Shown here one piece after another: positions 1 to 11,654 of a stretch of 64,000 bases of DNA. Position 1 is the stretch's first letter. Every line of letters starts with the position of its first letter. Below the pieces are notes generated by a model. The model was given only the letters and a program-made list of their open reading frames with translations, searched no databases and was not told the DNA's origin. This DNA comes from Epiperipatus broadwayi. Lineage: Eukaryota; Onychophora; Udeonychophora; Euonychophora; Peripatidae. The stretch lies in the NCBI GenBank assembly GCA_028023455.1, contig JAQFVV010006200.1:9536521-9600520 (forward strand), in the 5' to 3' direction. The position numbers and the translations under genes were made by a program.

Positions 1-819
1 AAATGGGAAACTAAAGGAGTGAAAGTAAATGGAGATTATTTAAGTCATTTAGATTTCGCAGATGATGTAGTTGTTTTTGCAAATAATGCTTCAGAGCTGC
101 AGGATATGTTGCAGGAGTTATCAGATGAAAGTAGGAAAGTAGGACTAAAGATAAATGTTAAAAAGACTAAAGTAATGTTTAATCGATTTGCTCAAAATAT
201 GAAAATAAAGATTGATTATGATGAATTAGAAGAAGTTAACAGTTACAAATATCTTGGTCAGATTATTAATACAGATGGAAACATAATGGAGGAAATTAAT
301 CATAGAATTAAACTTGGTTGGAGTGCTTTTGGTAGAAATAACTTGATACTAAAAGGAAATATGCCTATGTGTTTGAAAAGGAAGGTTTTTAACAAATGTG
401 TTTTACCAGTTCTTACTTATGGATCTGAGACTTGGACACTTAATAGAAGAGCAATACAGAGACTTCAGACCACTCAAAGAAGTATGGAGAGATGTATGTT
501 GGGAGTAACAAGAAGAGATCGAAAATGCAATGTATGGGTAAGAGAACAAACAGGTGTTACTGACCTCATTGAAAAAATTAAAAGATTGAAGTGGAGTTGG
601 GCTGGACATATTGCTAGAAGAGATGATAATAGATGGACAATTGAAATTTTAAACTGGATTCCAAGAGATTGTAAAAGACCCAGAAAGAGACCACATGTGA
701 GATGGATGGATGAAATAAGAAAGTGTGCAGGGGTGATGTGGAGAAGAGAAGTTAAAGATAAGAGAAGATGGATTAATTTTGGAGAGACCTTCATCCTGCA
801 GTGTATTGATAATGGTTGA
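1..819 (+). CDS. RTE-like LINE reverse transcriptase, C-terminal part (5' end outside window)
   Basis: The frame is open from base 1 to the TGA at 817-819; the apparent GTG start at 19 is only an internal codon. It encodes the end of a non-LTR reverse transcriptase. Counting from base 19, the catalytic FADD motif is at residues 13-16, GLKINVKKTK at 42-51, YKYLG at 76-80, LTYGSETW at 132-139, and the conserved W-x-GHI-x-R segment at 194-200 followed by a basic RPRKRPHVRWMDEIRK tail. This order and the short TGA-repeat tail right after the stop match RTE-clade elements. No stops or frameshifts occur in the 272 codons seen, so this is the youngest LINE copy here. Degraded relatives of the same 3' end lie at 22.8, 31.2, 49.7 and 51.4 kb. 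The endonuclease and first RT blocks would lie upstream of the window. Confidence 0.9.
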   Translation, partial: KWETKGVKVNGDYLSHLDFADDVVVFANNASELQDMLQELSDESRKVGLKINVKKTKVMFNRFAQNMKIKIDYDELEEVNSYKYLGQIINTDGNIMEEINHRIKLGWSAFGRNNLILKGNMPMCLKRKVFNKCVLPVLTYGSETWTLNRRAIQRLQTTQRSMERCMLGVTRRDRKCNVWVREQTGVTDLIEKIKRLKWSWAGHIARRDDNRWTIEILNWIPRDCKRPRKRPHVRWMDEIRKCAGVMWRREVKDKRRWINFGETFILQCIDNG

Positions 820-842
820 TAATGATGATGATGATGATGAGA
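819..842 (+). repeat. (TGA)n tail of the RTE LINE
   Basis: A run of TGA triplets directly follows the LINE stop codon. RTE elements typically end in short tandem repeats rather than poly-A, so this probably marks the 3' end of the insertion. A (TA)n tract follows at about 978-997. Confidence 0.7.
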
Positions 843-1347
843 TGTCATATTGTGCTTGAGATATTTTTTTGGTGTGCATGTTGCATGGTATACACATTGT
901 CAGTGATGGACTTCTTTGTCTATTCCAGCATTATGAGCGGATGATCAGATCCAATGAATCATTCAAATTGAATTTAAATATATATATATATATATATCAA
1001 ATATGACAAAATTTTGAAAGAATTACATATATCTAAAGAGGACATTTTTGTTTGTTTTATGAAAGCTTGTAAGTCCACTTTTTAAAGAAGTGTAGCTAAA
1101 CATGACATTAAATTTAGAAAATGTTTTAGCGTTGAAATGAAATCGAACAATATTATATACTAAATCAATTATTTTATTCCTAAATGGAAAAGGGCAAATG
1201 TAACCTGCATAACATTGTTTACATAAATAGTTTTAAAAATATGAATACAAAAATTATTATGAATTTTAAAATGTACAAGATATTTATTTTTAATCTTTAA
1301 TCATTAACAATTTGAAAAAAATAATTATAAAAAATAAAAGTTTATTT
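843..1347. other. AT-rich tract, no feature seen
   Basis: Apart from the (TA)n at 978-997, no coding, tRNA-like or inverted-repeat signal is visible. Confidence 0.6.
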
Positions 1348-3084
1348 CTTTGTTTGGTAAAAGCCTGAAATTCGGGCAAAGCCGCTTGGAGCGTTGATGC
1401 TAGACAAAATCAATGAAATATAACGTTACTGGGCTGCCACAACTTTTTTCTTTTTTTTATACAACAAGGTTTTTTTTTTTTTTTTTCTAATATTGATTAA
1501 ACTAATAATTTTTATTTCATTTACAACATGATTTCTTTATTATTAAACAAATTTTGATATTCATTTTCGTTACTTTTTGTGGGTTTTTTGTTGGAACCTG
1601 ATATTTTTTCAACAAATTTTGCTAATTGTATTTTTTTTTCTTTTTATCATTTGAAAACTTTGGACCGTTTCACGATGTCAAAAAAATTTGTTTGAATCCC
1701 ACTGCCGAAAAAATAGAATACAATTATTTGCGACTTGTTTAGAACTTAATTCTACCTTTCTTTTTTTTTTTTGTCTTGACTAAATGGTTTTTCTTCTTAT
1801 TATTATTATTAATTTTACTTTTTTTTTTAAACACAACTTGTTATCACTTTGATTTAGATTATGTTTGAATTAGCCTTTTTTTTTTTTGGCTACTACAAGA
1901 AACAGCTTTTTGAGCGGGAGAAGGGGGGGGGGAATTCATACTGTTTATTATTAACAAAAAGGCAACAAAACTAGTCAATTATTTTAACAGCGCTGAAAAA
2001 AGAGAATCAACTTTGGGACTTGTTTCGAATTTTGATTTCTTTTTGGTTGATGTAATTGTTTTTCTTAATATTAAATCCAAATTTACTTTTGTGTTTTTGC
2101 CAATTCAAAAATTGTTTTCAAACACCCACCCCCACCCACACTCGGAAAAAGAATTGTAACCAAAAAGTCAAGAATTTAACCTTTTTTTTTTTTTTTGAAA
2201 ACAACTTTTTCTCACTTTTTACTTTGATTTCTATTTCATTCGAATTACCTTTTTTTTTTTTTTTTAGCCGTCTACAATAAACTGCTTTTGGGGGTGGGGG
2301 TGGGGTGTATTTCGTAATTTGTTATTCTTAACAAAAAGTCAACCAAAGTCGTCATTTATTTTAACCCCGCTGGAAAAAATTGAATCCAAATACTTGTCAA
2401 TTTCGAATGAAATAAAAAACAAAAAAAAAAAAAAGGACACAAACTTTGGACTTTTTAAAATTATTTATTCGATTTTATTGCTGTTATAAAAAGTGGACAT
2501 TACGTGTGCCTAACAAAATAAATAAAAAAAGACAATCTCACACACTTTCTGTACTCGGCAATTTATCTGAAGAAAAGCTTCAAAATTGCATGTTCGTCTC
2601 AGATCTTTTAGTGGTCTCGAATATTTTCCCCACCACGCTAAAACGTGACAGCGCGTGAGCTTTGTCAAAGCCTGTTCAAACATACACTTTGCCCATTTTT
2701 TTACACATTAACCTTTTTTCGGGAAGGGTGGGGACCATATGACAATTCTTAATAATTAACAACATTTTTTAAATCAAAATGACATTACTCTATTACAGCG
2801 ATTTGATAAAGTCGTACCGCCTTGAAATTTAAACACTCTCAAGTGATACGGTAATCAGCTATGAAAAGAACGAATATGTGTAAATAGCTTCGAAGCACAA
2901 AACAGGCCGTAATATTTTTGTGTGATATCATGTAAAGCGGCCTAGCTCAATGGGTTAATACAATACGTAAATGTTGTATTAGCCTGTAAGCCTGCGGCTG
3001 CCGAAACAGCATTTTTATGTGTTTTGACACACAAACAATGCCCCAAGCGGCCGTGCCCAGATTTCAGGCTTTTACCCTTTGTTT
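1348..3084. mobile_element. Non-autonomous DNA transposon with 34-bp TIRs and 8-bp TSD
   Basis: Left TIR 1356-1389 and right TIR 3043-3076 match at 30 of 34 positions (outer bases GGTAAAAGCCTGAAAT). Both ends are flanked by the perfect direct repeat CTTTGTTT (1348-1355 and 3077-3084). An 8-bp duplication fits hAT, Merlin or P-type transposons; no transposase frame is present, so this is a 1721-bp passenger element. The interior is poly-T rich with G-runs near 1924 and 2290. It holds three diverged copies of one segment whose conserved CGCTGAAAAAA-like heads lie near 1701, 1988 and 2365. Near the right end (about 2940-3005) there is a tRNA-like 5' half, with an A-box-like TAGCTCAATGGGTTAA but no B box. 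Confidence 0.85.
1695..2430 (+). repeat. Three diverged tandem segments inside the 8-bp-TSD transposon
   Basis: Segments starting near 1701, 1988 and 2365 share, in order, a GCTGAAAAAA-type head, GAATCCAA/GAATACAA, an ACTTGTTTCGAA-type block and long T-runs. Spacing is about 290 and then 380 bp. The divergence suggests an old internal amplification. Confidence 0.6.
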
Positions 3085-4440
3085 ATTAATAATAATTGAA
3101 AATAAGATTGATTATTTTAAAGAGATATTAAGTTGCCATAGAAATGGATTGTTGCAAAATGACTGAAAGAAAAAATCCACAAATTGTCTGCTTTTTAAAA
3201 CTTTGGAGAAAGTTAAGTTCTTTTTTGTGTAGCTTATAAAATGAAAGCCAGAATAATAATTTTGATTCAACCTTATATGGATATAATGCAAATATTAGGA
3301 TAAAGCTTTAGAGTGCTTTCCATAACCTTTTCATCAATGTAGTTTTTAGTCATGAAGCTGTAAAAATGCCTTAAAATTCAATAACACCATGCTACCAACC
3401 CTGAAACTTATTTTGGATGCCATAATATAACATGATATTTTAATATCATAAAAATCATACCAGTTAAGTAATTGTCTCCAGGAAAAATTATCCAAGAAGA
3501 GATGGATTAATACATTCAGCATATCTGATTTCCTAAATTATAAGAAGGAATTAGAGAAATAATCTACTTATAAATTTTAAATATTAAATATGATCATTGT
3601 GGCCAGAGATCTCAAATTAAATTAGCTTTACTCTGAAAGAAAAGTTGAACTCAACAAAAAATAAAATAAAAATAAAATCAATGGGTAAAGCTATTACAAT
3701 AACTTTCATGAATAAGAATAATATATTTTACATTATATATATTCTCTATTTTATTATATCTATGTAAATATAAACAGTTATATTGTTTTATTCTATAGGC
3801 TTTAATAAAATTATTGTTGGTCATAAATTTTTTAATCCAAATTTCAAGTAGACTATTTTATATTGCCTTAGAATTAATATTATAAATGTGGAGAGGATAG
3901 TGAGCAGGAAATATGGATAGATCTTCACACACACATATATAGAGGGTCTTTGAATTTCTGTAGTGATGAATATTTGTTATTAATTTATTAATAAGTTTTA
4001 TTTAAATATTGAAATAAAATAAGTTTAAAATTTTTTTTTAGAATCGAAGCAAAAATTCTAATCTTAAATAAATATAATAAAAAAACCTTTTAATCTTAAA
4101 AATAAAATTACAAACAGGTCCTTAGGGCAAAATGACCATTAAAAAGATTACTATGAAATAGATAAGAGTCGAGAGATAGAAACAAAAGACTTTCTTTTCC
4201 CACCCAAGAAATATACAAAGACCAAAGTGGAAAATTCTCCTTAGCCACAAACCCAATGAACCAATGAAATACATATATGAAATATGTCAGATGGATCCAC
4301 ACATTTCTAGATAAGATGCTTCAGGACTATAAAAGGAAAAATTCAAAAGAAATAATTAATTAGAAGATTAGAATTTTTGAATTCATTTGTCGTTGCTGAA
4401 AAAAAAAAATTAAAAAAGTTATTGTTGCCATTACCAAAAA
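3085..4440. other. AT-rich tract, no gene seen
   Basis: Both strands contain only short chance frames. No repeat family shared with the rest of the window was noticed. Confidence 0.6.
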
Positions 4441-4640
4441 TGTAATCTGTTCAATCGCGCTTCCTTCAGACCGGCCGGCCAAAGGCAGCTTCCATCTCCA
4501 TGAATCCCAGGATTGAACCACTGGAACCATCTTCATAAAGCATCATAAGTCTTCATAAATCATCCTTGTCCACAAGAAATGGCCCTTGCGTAAATTCAGA
4601 TCTTCATTGTGAAGGAATGACCCCGGAGAAAGGAAAGTAT
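4441..4640 (-). repeat. GC-richer patch with B-box-like sequence, possible SINE relic
   Basis: This 200-bp patch is clearly less AT-rich than its flanks (CCGGCCGGCC near 4470). On the minus strand GGTTCAATCC resembles a pol III B box. No A box or poly-A tail could be placed and no second copy was seen. Confidence 0.25.
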
Positions 4641-5034
4641 AAATTATAAAGGATAAAAATGAACTATAAACTCTTTTTAATTTAAAATTTCCAAACTTTA
4701 TTTTTCTTTAAATATGAACTATAGATTTTCTCTCCTGATCAAATCTGCTTTATTTTATAAATTTTGCAATTTTAAAAGTCTTATCTAAAATTTAAACATA
4801 ATCTTTTTAAAATCTGTATTATATTTTTTTATTGATGCTTAGTATAAGATCTGTTTGTAATAGGGTAGGAGTTTGTGATGGCAAACATAAATTTAAAGAT
4901 AAAAGCAAATACATATCATTATTTGTGCATTATTAGATTTTAAAATAGGTCAAATATATTATTTGATGTAAAAATAAGTTGAATACAATGTATGATTTTA
5001 AAATAAGTTAAATACCCTAAACTAAATATTTTTT

Positions 5035-5670
5035 TTTGTAATAAATTAAATTAGTAAATTGACTTAAATTTAAGTTGGGTGTAGATGGCTGCTTAGACTC
5101 ATTTAAGTATATGTTAGTTTAAAGAGGTTTTGATTTTGGACTGTTTGTTTTGTAGTTGTGTCAATGCTGGTGGAGGGATATATGGATGTTTATATCAATG
5201 TAATGTGAATTGTGTTAGCATACAGGGCAATGTGCCCAACTGGATGCATGACCCCAAAGAGGTAGTCATGGTGTTGAAATGGACATGGATACTTCCCATG
5301 ACATTGACCCCTTTCAGCTCTATGGATTGGGACTATAAGTTGGCAAGATAGACCACTCTCCCATCCATATATAGCATTTTCTCTTTATTATTTTATATGC
5401 ATGATTCCTTCACCAGACAGACACACATTCCTGTACTGGATGAAGGTCATGTTCTTCAAATAATATCACACTGTCAGATGCACATTCCTGTCAGCGTGGT
5501 TTTATGCTGACATGTTCACATTGCATTGGTTGCGGATATATATCGGGAAGTGAGCATTGGTGTGGCTGCGGACTTTTAGCCTGGAGTCAAATGTTTTGAA
5601 AATCTTTTAAGTGCATCGTCTAGGTGGCCTATCTATGCTCAACATTCTAAGATCAAAAATTAAAGTTATA
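5035..5670 (+). repeat. Dispersed repeat Rep-A, copy 1
   Basis: This stretch aligns along its length with the reverse complement of about 25990-26530. Shared landmarks in order are CTTAAATTTAAGT, ATGGCTGC, GTTAGTTTAA, GGATTGGGA/GGAATGGGA, CCAGACAGA, CATTCCTGTC and CGGACTTTTAGCCT/CGAACTTTTGGCCT. Identity is moderate, so both are old copies. There are no TIRs, no poly-A tail and no credible reading frame. Confidence 0.7.
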
Positions 5671-5844
5671 TAATAATAATAATGAAACATAAAGTATATT
5701 TTTTTTATAATAATTATTTTTCAAGTTTGTTTGTTGTCACCTACATATACATGGATAAAATCTTTTGTGTTATTAGTACTGGCAGTGATCTAGTTTATTT
5801 TTTAAAAATCTGTATTAAAAGTATAGTTTAATAGATGTCTTAAA

Positions 5845-6022
5845 CCTCTGCTACTCCATGAGCTAGTGGCAAGGGCGAATGGTCAATAAAATAAAAGTTG
5901 AATTTTTAACTTGAATATCTGCCTACTATATAAATTTTCCAGGTTCCAATAGCCAGGTGGTGCCCTATACAGCATATACGATGAGATTCCACCTGTTTCC
6001 CGACCATTATAATATATATATG
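5845..6022 (-). repeat. Dispersed repeat Rep-B, copy 1
   Basis: Its reverse complement matches 25585-25775 and 28165-28258. Shared blocks are ATAATGGTCGG, CACCACCTGGCTATT, GAACCTGGAAAATTTATA and GTAGGCAGAT, ending with CCACTAGCTCA. The last block looks like a tRNA A box (TAGCTCAGTGAG in copy 2), so a tRNA-derived origin is possible but unproven. Confidence 0.65.
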
Positions 6023-6239
6023 TTGAATTAATTATTTTTCATGGATTATTATTTTAATGAAGACTAAAAATAAGATTTTATCCATGTAAACAGAGACAAC
6101 CTTTGTCTTTGAGATTGCCAAGAAATTCTCAATTTACTCCCAATTGACATTCTCATGGAGGCTAAATAAATTTTCTTCTTCACTTATAATAACTCTTTTG
6201 TTGGGGTTTATTGTTGAAGTAAAAAAAAGTCATTTTTTA

Positions 6240-7344
6240 TTTAAAATCCAAGCACACCTGGGTCTCTTTTTACGCAGACTTATTTAACACGATTTTGAAG
6301 TTACGCGATTCGTGTTTCACCGGAAGTCGAACTCCGATATTGCGCTATTACTTTAAATAATAAATTTTGTGCACTTACGTTATATTGAAAGTAATAGCAC
6401 ATTATTGGAATTTGACTTTCAACTTAGTAATTTCAATATTTTCAGTGCTTTATAATAGTAAGATTTTATGCAATAATGAAATTAAAATCATGATTTCCAC
6501 ATTTTATGTATACACACATTAAATTTTACAAGATTATAATGTAAATTTGTTCAAACATTGTGCGTGTTAATTTTGCATTTTAAATCACATTCTGTTTTTG
6601 CTTTTTAAAAAAGAACGTAATCAATTATTAATCATTTAGTGTCCACAAGTTTATTTTTAAAAGGTCAGTAATAGCAGTGGGCACAATTAAATTTGACAAT
6701 TAAAAATTAAAATCTGATTTTTAATTGTAATTAACAATTTAAAAATTACTTACGATGACTTGAAATATTGTGATGTAAAATTTGATTTTTAAACGGAATT
6801 GAAAATTAAAGACAAAAATAAGAATTTAATTTTTAGTTGTTAGTTTCATAAACAATTAATAAAATCATCATCTCAAAGATTAATTACTAATTACGTTGTC
6901 ACCAGAAAACCATTGACACAACATGAGTGTGAAGTTGGCGCTAGTTGTTTGCAAACGAACGTGTTTTTTGGCAAATAGCTATAATAATTAAAACGTGTAT
7001 AAAAAATGTAAATTACTGTACTGTAAATTATGCATAAAAATATATTATTTTGAATAAAATTAAATATTATAGTTAAAAAAAGTTTGTCTTGTATCAATTT
7101 TTTTCAAATTTGAAATTTTTTATTAGTCATATTTTATTTCCTTATTTTTTTTGTGTGTGAATTTTAAAGTAATTTTACGTTGGTGCTTTGCTTTTATGCG
7201 AATTTTGAAAAATCACAGACTGCATCCCCCCTTTTTCAATGTAAGTTACATCTATTTTTGCGCGATTTCGTTTGCGCGTGTTTTCTGAGGAACCTATCTA
7301 TTGTATAAAACAAGACCCAAGTGTACTATTAAATGGATTTTAAA
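6240..7344. mobile_element. 1.1-kb inverted-repeat element, non-autonomous
   Basis: The left end (TTTAAAATCC then CACACCTGGGTCT) is repeated in inverted form at the right end (AGACCCAAGTGTAC then GGATTTTAAA), with a 7-bp indel between the two blocks. The element contains CpG-bearing stretches next to both ends (about 6290-6340 and 7255-7290) that the AT-rich flanks lack. No transposase frame exists. A target-site duplication could not be settled because the flanks are T/A-rich. Confidence 0.6.
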
Positions 7345-7439
7345 TTAATACAAATATACTATATAATGGCCAAATTAGCCATGCAGGTATAATTATTTGG
7401 TGTAAAGGAAAGAGGAACTATAGATATTAAAAAATATAA

Positions 7440-8560
7440 AAATTGAAATTGCACTCTAAATGTCGTTTATTTGAGATGGGAAAGAATATTGAACATTTGC
7501 TTATGGAATATAGGATGTTAAAAGAGGATGAGGTTAAATTGTTGGGAGAATAAAAAAAACAATGTTAAAGGAATAAAAGTGGTAGAGATTTATTATTATT
7601 TTTGCTTTGATGTTTATAAGAAGTATAAACATAAAACTGTAGTGTACTTGTTATTAAAGAAGTGTACAAAGATAGGAATAAAATTGAAATTAAAGAATAA
7701 GTTTAAGATATTGGTATTTAAGAGTAAGGCTAAAGTTGTAAAAAATGTGGTTATTTATTTTGTAGAAATAAAGAAGTATAAATATTTAGATACTTTGTTA
7801 AATGGAAAATAAATTATATGAATGATTAAAATTTGAAGTTGAGACAAAAGGAATGGAAGTTATTAAAAATCTGATTACTTTTGTTATATAATAAATATAA
7901 GGCATGTATGAATGATTTGGAAAGAGGTGACAGTATCTGCTTTAATATTTAAAATTATATACTTCACATTATCTAAGAAATTTAAATTGTTTTAAATAGA
8001 ATTCAAATGAAGTCAGTAGATACATATTAATGAGCAAATTATGGACAACAAATAACTCTCTTCTACAGAGAATGGGACTCTTTTATTTTACAATGCAAAA
8101 ACTTAATAGACAAAATATTATTTTTTGTATTTATATAAGAAATGATTACTACAGGTTATATTACAAGTCTATAATTTATAAGAGAGGATTAAAAAGGGTA
8201 GATAAATTGATTAGGGGAAAAGGTAGAGAAATAAAAAATGAAGTTATCATTTTTTATTAAGAATAAAAAACATAGAGTATAAAAAGATATATATGGTAAC
8301 ACAAGAAATTGCTTATTATTATTTAAATCTAATACAAAACCATTGGTTATGAAACAAATAATACAAAATAAAATAAAAATTTTAACTACAGATGTGGTAA
8401 TAAAACATTTTATTTTTGAAATGTAAAACACTGGGGAATAGATTATGGAGAGTAAAGAAATGGCAGTGAGAGAAGTAGAAAAGATACAGATGATGTTCAT
8501 TTAGGTCATTGTTATAACAATGAGAGTATGATGAAAAAATATTGGAAGGGAATAACTTTT
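7440..8560 (+). pseudogene. Decayed LINE reverse transcriptase, second LINE family
   Basis: The frame at 7528-7812 reads KIGIKLKLKNKFKILVF followed by KKYKYLDTLLN. These are the usual RT blocks of non-LTR elements (GLKLNxxKTKxxxF and YKYLG). About 600 bp further on (near 8450) EMAVREVEKIQMMF resembles the RT thumb segment that follows the YGxExW block. Many stops and frameshifts lie between. Base composition has drifted to A and G on this strand. It differs from the RTE copy at 1-819 and may belong with the fragments at 34.0 kb and 63.4 kb. Confidence 0.55.
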
Positions 8561-8639
8561 ATTAAAATGCGGCAGGAGAAAAAAGGAATGTGGCAATGTT
8601 AATAGAATGATTAAATAATAAATAGATTAAAATGAGGAT

Positions 8640-10008
8640 ATGGGTGAAAAGAATAATGGAAATAGTTCAACTTAAATTTTGAATTATTTATCTAAGAAAT
8701 GACTTTCTCTTTAGTACTTTATTTATTTTAAATTTATTGTATGAATTTACTTGGTGCAATTAAGAATTATTTTTGTTAAATCAAATTATATTTGCTAAAC
8801 TATAGTTTTCTGTTATTGTTTTTATAATGCTCTTCAGAAATATAATTTTTTTTTATACAAACTAATTTTATATCGTTATTGTAATATAAAAATACATAAA
8901 TCAATAATATTAACAAATAATAAACATTACTTAATTATTGATATAAATATAATAATATAAATGTAAAAGATATACACAAAACGATGATACATATAAATTT
9001 TCTTCCTACCATTTTTGATCATTACTTTAATAAATAGATATTTCTAAAATTTTATATACTTATAAGTAACATTAATTATATATACAATCAAATATAATAA
9101 AATATGCATGCAATTTTTAATGATCATGTTTTATCTAAAAACATCTACCATATAAAGGTATGTACTTTTTCATATTAAAGTATTACTTGTATTTTCTTTT
9201 TTTATATAATGAATTATAATTCTATTATTTTCATATATTATTGGTTTTATAGTATTCTTACATTTTATTTGGTGTCCTGTAACTGTAAAATGCATAAATG
9301 CTACAAATTTTGTACCATATCAGCATATAACCATAGCATTTTCTTATCCTTCTTTTTCATTGACTCTTCATATTACCAATTTATATTTTCAATATTGTAC
9401 ATTCTCTTACATATACTATACTAAATTATCTTTGTTCATTCTCAATTTGTCTACTATTGTTTATCAAATAATCAAGTCAATAGGAAAGGAGAAAAAGAAC
9501 ATAACATTGCTAGAGAATGATATGATACAAAATTTATACCATTTATAAAGCTTTATGGATAGAGAACACACAATAAACAGTGAGAATAATATAAAAATAA
9601 TAATATATGAAAATAATAAATAACTGAAAAAATAATATGAATCATTATCTATAAAAACAAATACAAAATAATGTTTAATATTATACTTTTACATGGTAGA
9701 TGATTTTCAGATAAAGCATGATCAATATAAATTGGATATATATTTTGTGTGTTGATACTTAAATAATTACATAAAAATGATTATATATTGTATTTAATAT
9801 TTATTTTATATATTAGAAATATCTATTTACTAAAGCAATAATAAAAAAAAAGGAAAGACAGCATATATAATTAGTTTATGTATGTCTGTTACATTCACAT
9901 GACATTTATATTAATAATTAATTTACATTAGACAGATTTATATTTTTTGTTGTATTTATTAATAGTTAGTATTATTGTTTTTAATATTTTAAGCAAGTAT
10001 ATTTTATA
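8640..10008. other. Very AT-rich tract, no feature seen
   Basis: Only short chance frames, such as those at 9209-9548, occur. No repeat recognised elsewhere in the window was found here. Confidence 0.6.
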
Positions 10009-10009
10009 T

Positions 10010-10180
10010 ACCTGGAGTCTATATGCAATATAGAAGATTTGATCACAGACTTTCCAGCTCCGTTCAGCCAGCGACTCTATCTCATATAACCACACACATA
10101 TGAAAACGATAAATGATCTTTATTGTACGTATTTCGTGCTGAACTAGCACTCATCAGTTGATCCAGATCATCATCTCCCA

Positions 10181-10231
<51 letters not shown>

Positions 10232-10320
10232 CAGTGCTCAGTTTATATTAAGATAGCAAATCTTCATACTTTAATGGACAGGCTTCAATCTACTTCACCT
10301 ACAATGATGATAGAAATTGT
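10010..10320 (-). mobile_element. Family C hammerhead repeat, copy 1
   Basis: Strand is given as that of the ribozyme. The copy carries the family C landmarks: CAGACTTTC, ACTCTATCTCATA, CACACACAT, ATAAATGATC, CTCATCAGTTG, then CAGTTTATATTAAGATAGCAAATCTTC and CTTTAATGGACAGGCTTCAATC. The hammerhead core at 10111-10178 (minus) keeps CTGATGA, a 5-bp helix II and GAAA. U16.1 has become C and helix I no longer pairs, so it should not cleave. A 43-bp (AT)n at 10185-10227 expands the natural TATATA of the family. Confidence 0.8.
10185..10227. repeat. (AT)n microsatellite inside family C
   Basis: A pure AT dinucleotide run grown from the short CACATATATATAATC segment seen in other family C copies. 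Confidence 0.9.
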
Positions 10321-11126
10321 TATATAAATGTTACTGTATATGGGAAAAAATTGTATTTCTGAAGAGTGCTAACGGGAAATATAATTCAAATGGTTTGATA
10401 AACTATATCTATTTATTGAAAAATCAGTACAATAGAAAGTTTTTTTAAATTTTTATTTAAAAACCTTATCACAATTGGTTAGATCAAATTAAAAACCTTT
10501 GTCTATTAAAACAAAGTACAAAAAGAATATGAATTTTTAACTGATTTTTTAAAAAAAAGTTATACATAATATCTATCAGCGGTTGTACTGGTTATAGCTA
10601 ATACTAAATTTTTAATAGTGTTTCATATATCCTCATTATCATATTTATCAGCTAATCATAAATTGGTTTCAGGAAAAAAAAAGAGAAGAGAGATTTAAAA
10701 AAGAGTTAAAAATCCATGTAGATCTAATTCCAAAAGAGAGAGAGAGAAAGATATTTAAAAAAGTTTAAAATGACAATGCATATTACTCATTGGTCTTTTA
10801 ATTAATTCATTTGGCATTTTATAATACTAATTTTAACTTTTTGCATAGCAATAGTGATATAGCAACCATGAAGCAAATCAAAACAACATGTATGGATTCC
10901 TGGGTTTTAGATATCTTTTAACTGTCTATCATTAAATTAAATTAAAAAAATAAATAAATAAAATAGTCTATAATTTAATCGTTAATATTGATGGCTTAAT
11001 ATTTTTATGATTAATTATAATTTTTTTGCAAACAATTTAGATTATAACAGTTTTTCTGAGTGATCTTCCAAGCTGTAATAATCAGATTTGTATTTTAATA
11101 ATTTTGTTTATTTGAATAATTTGGGG
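10321..11126. other. AT-rich tract, no feature seen
   Basis: No coding, tRNA-like or inverted-repeat signal was noticed. Confidence 0.55.
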
Positions 11127-11232
11127 ACTAGCCAAGAGGTCAGCGCAGCTGCCTTGCAAGCTAGCAGTTGGTTGCAGATGGTTGTTGCGAGTTTGCCTCC
11201 TAGCCGCTACTATGACATATGAAAAAAAAAAG
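11127..11232 (+). mobile_element. tRNA-derived SINE, family D
   Basis: The element reads GCCAAGAGGTCAGCGCAGC, then CTTGCAAGC (anticodon-loop-like), then GGTTGTTGCGAGTTTGCCTCC as B-box region, then CTATGACATATG and a short A-run. It is a close relative of copies at 15223 and 58451 and of the E family, and appears to descend from a tRNA-Gly-type sequence. Confidence 0.8.
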
Positions 11233-11261
11233 AATCAGTTTTTTTAATATAGCATTATTTA

Positions 11262-11385
11262 TTTACTAACCAATAAACACTTAGACAATCCCAATATCAA
11301 TAATAATCAACAATCTCAAACTGTTGTCAAGGCAACCTCATTTTAACAATAAAGGTGGAGTCTATGCATACATTATCAATTTAAA
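11262..11385 (-). repeat. Dispersed repeat family N, copy 1
   Basis: Plus-strand landmarks are AACACTTAGACAATCCCAA, CAATCAACAATCTCAAACTG and TGTTGTCAAGGCAACCTC. The same order occurs at 28668 and 29755, and inverted at 50495 and 50815. Copies at 28.7 and 50.9 kb abut TATATA runs, suggesting an AT-rich 3' tail. Confidence 0.65.
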
Positions 11386-11654
11386 TCCAGCAAACGATAT
11401 TCTATATTATATTTATTTTAAGGCATCTTGAATATAGTAATCCAACAAAGAAATGATCAACTTGTGATGAAAAACATTAGGAATTTGGAACTTCACTAAA
11501 TAATTAATTCTAAAGAATCAGAAATAATACAAAGTTTAACAATTTAACAAATACATATTCTGAAATAGTATCCTCACAATTTATAAATGCTACATAATTC
11601 TACATCAAGAAGTATTCAAACACAAAAACATAGATATAAATATATATATTCCAA

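Noticed and set aside
403-897. Three minus-strand frames opposite the LINE ORF
   Set aside because: Antisense shadows of the intact plus-strand reverse transcriptase frame.
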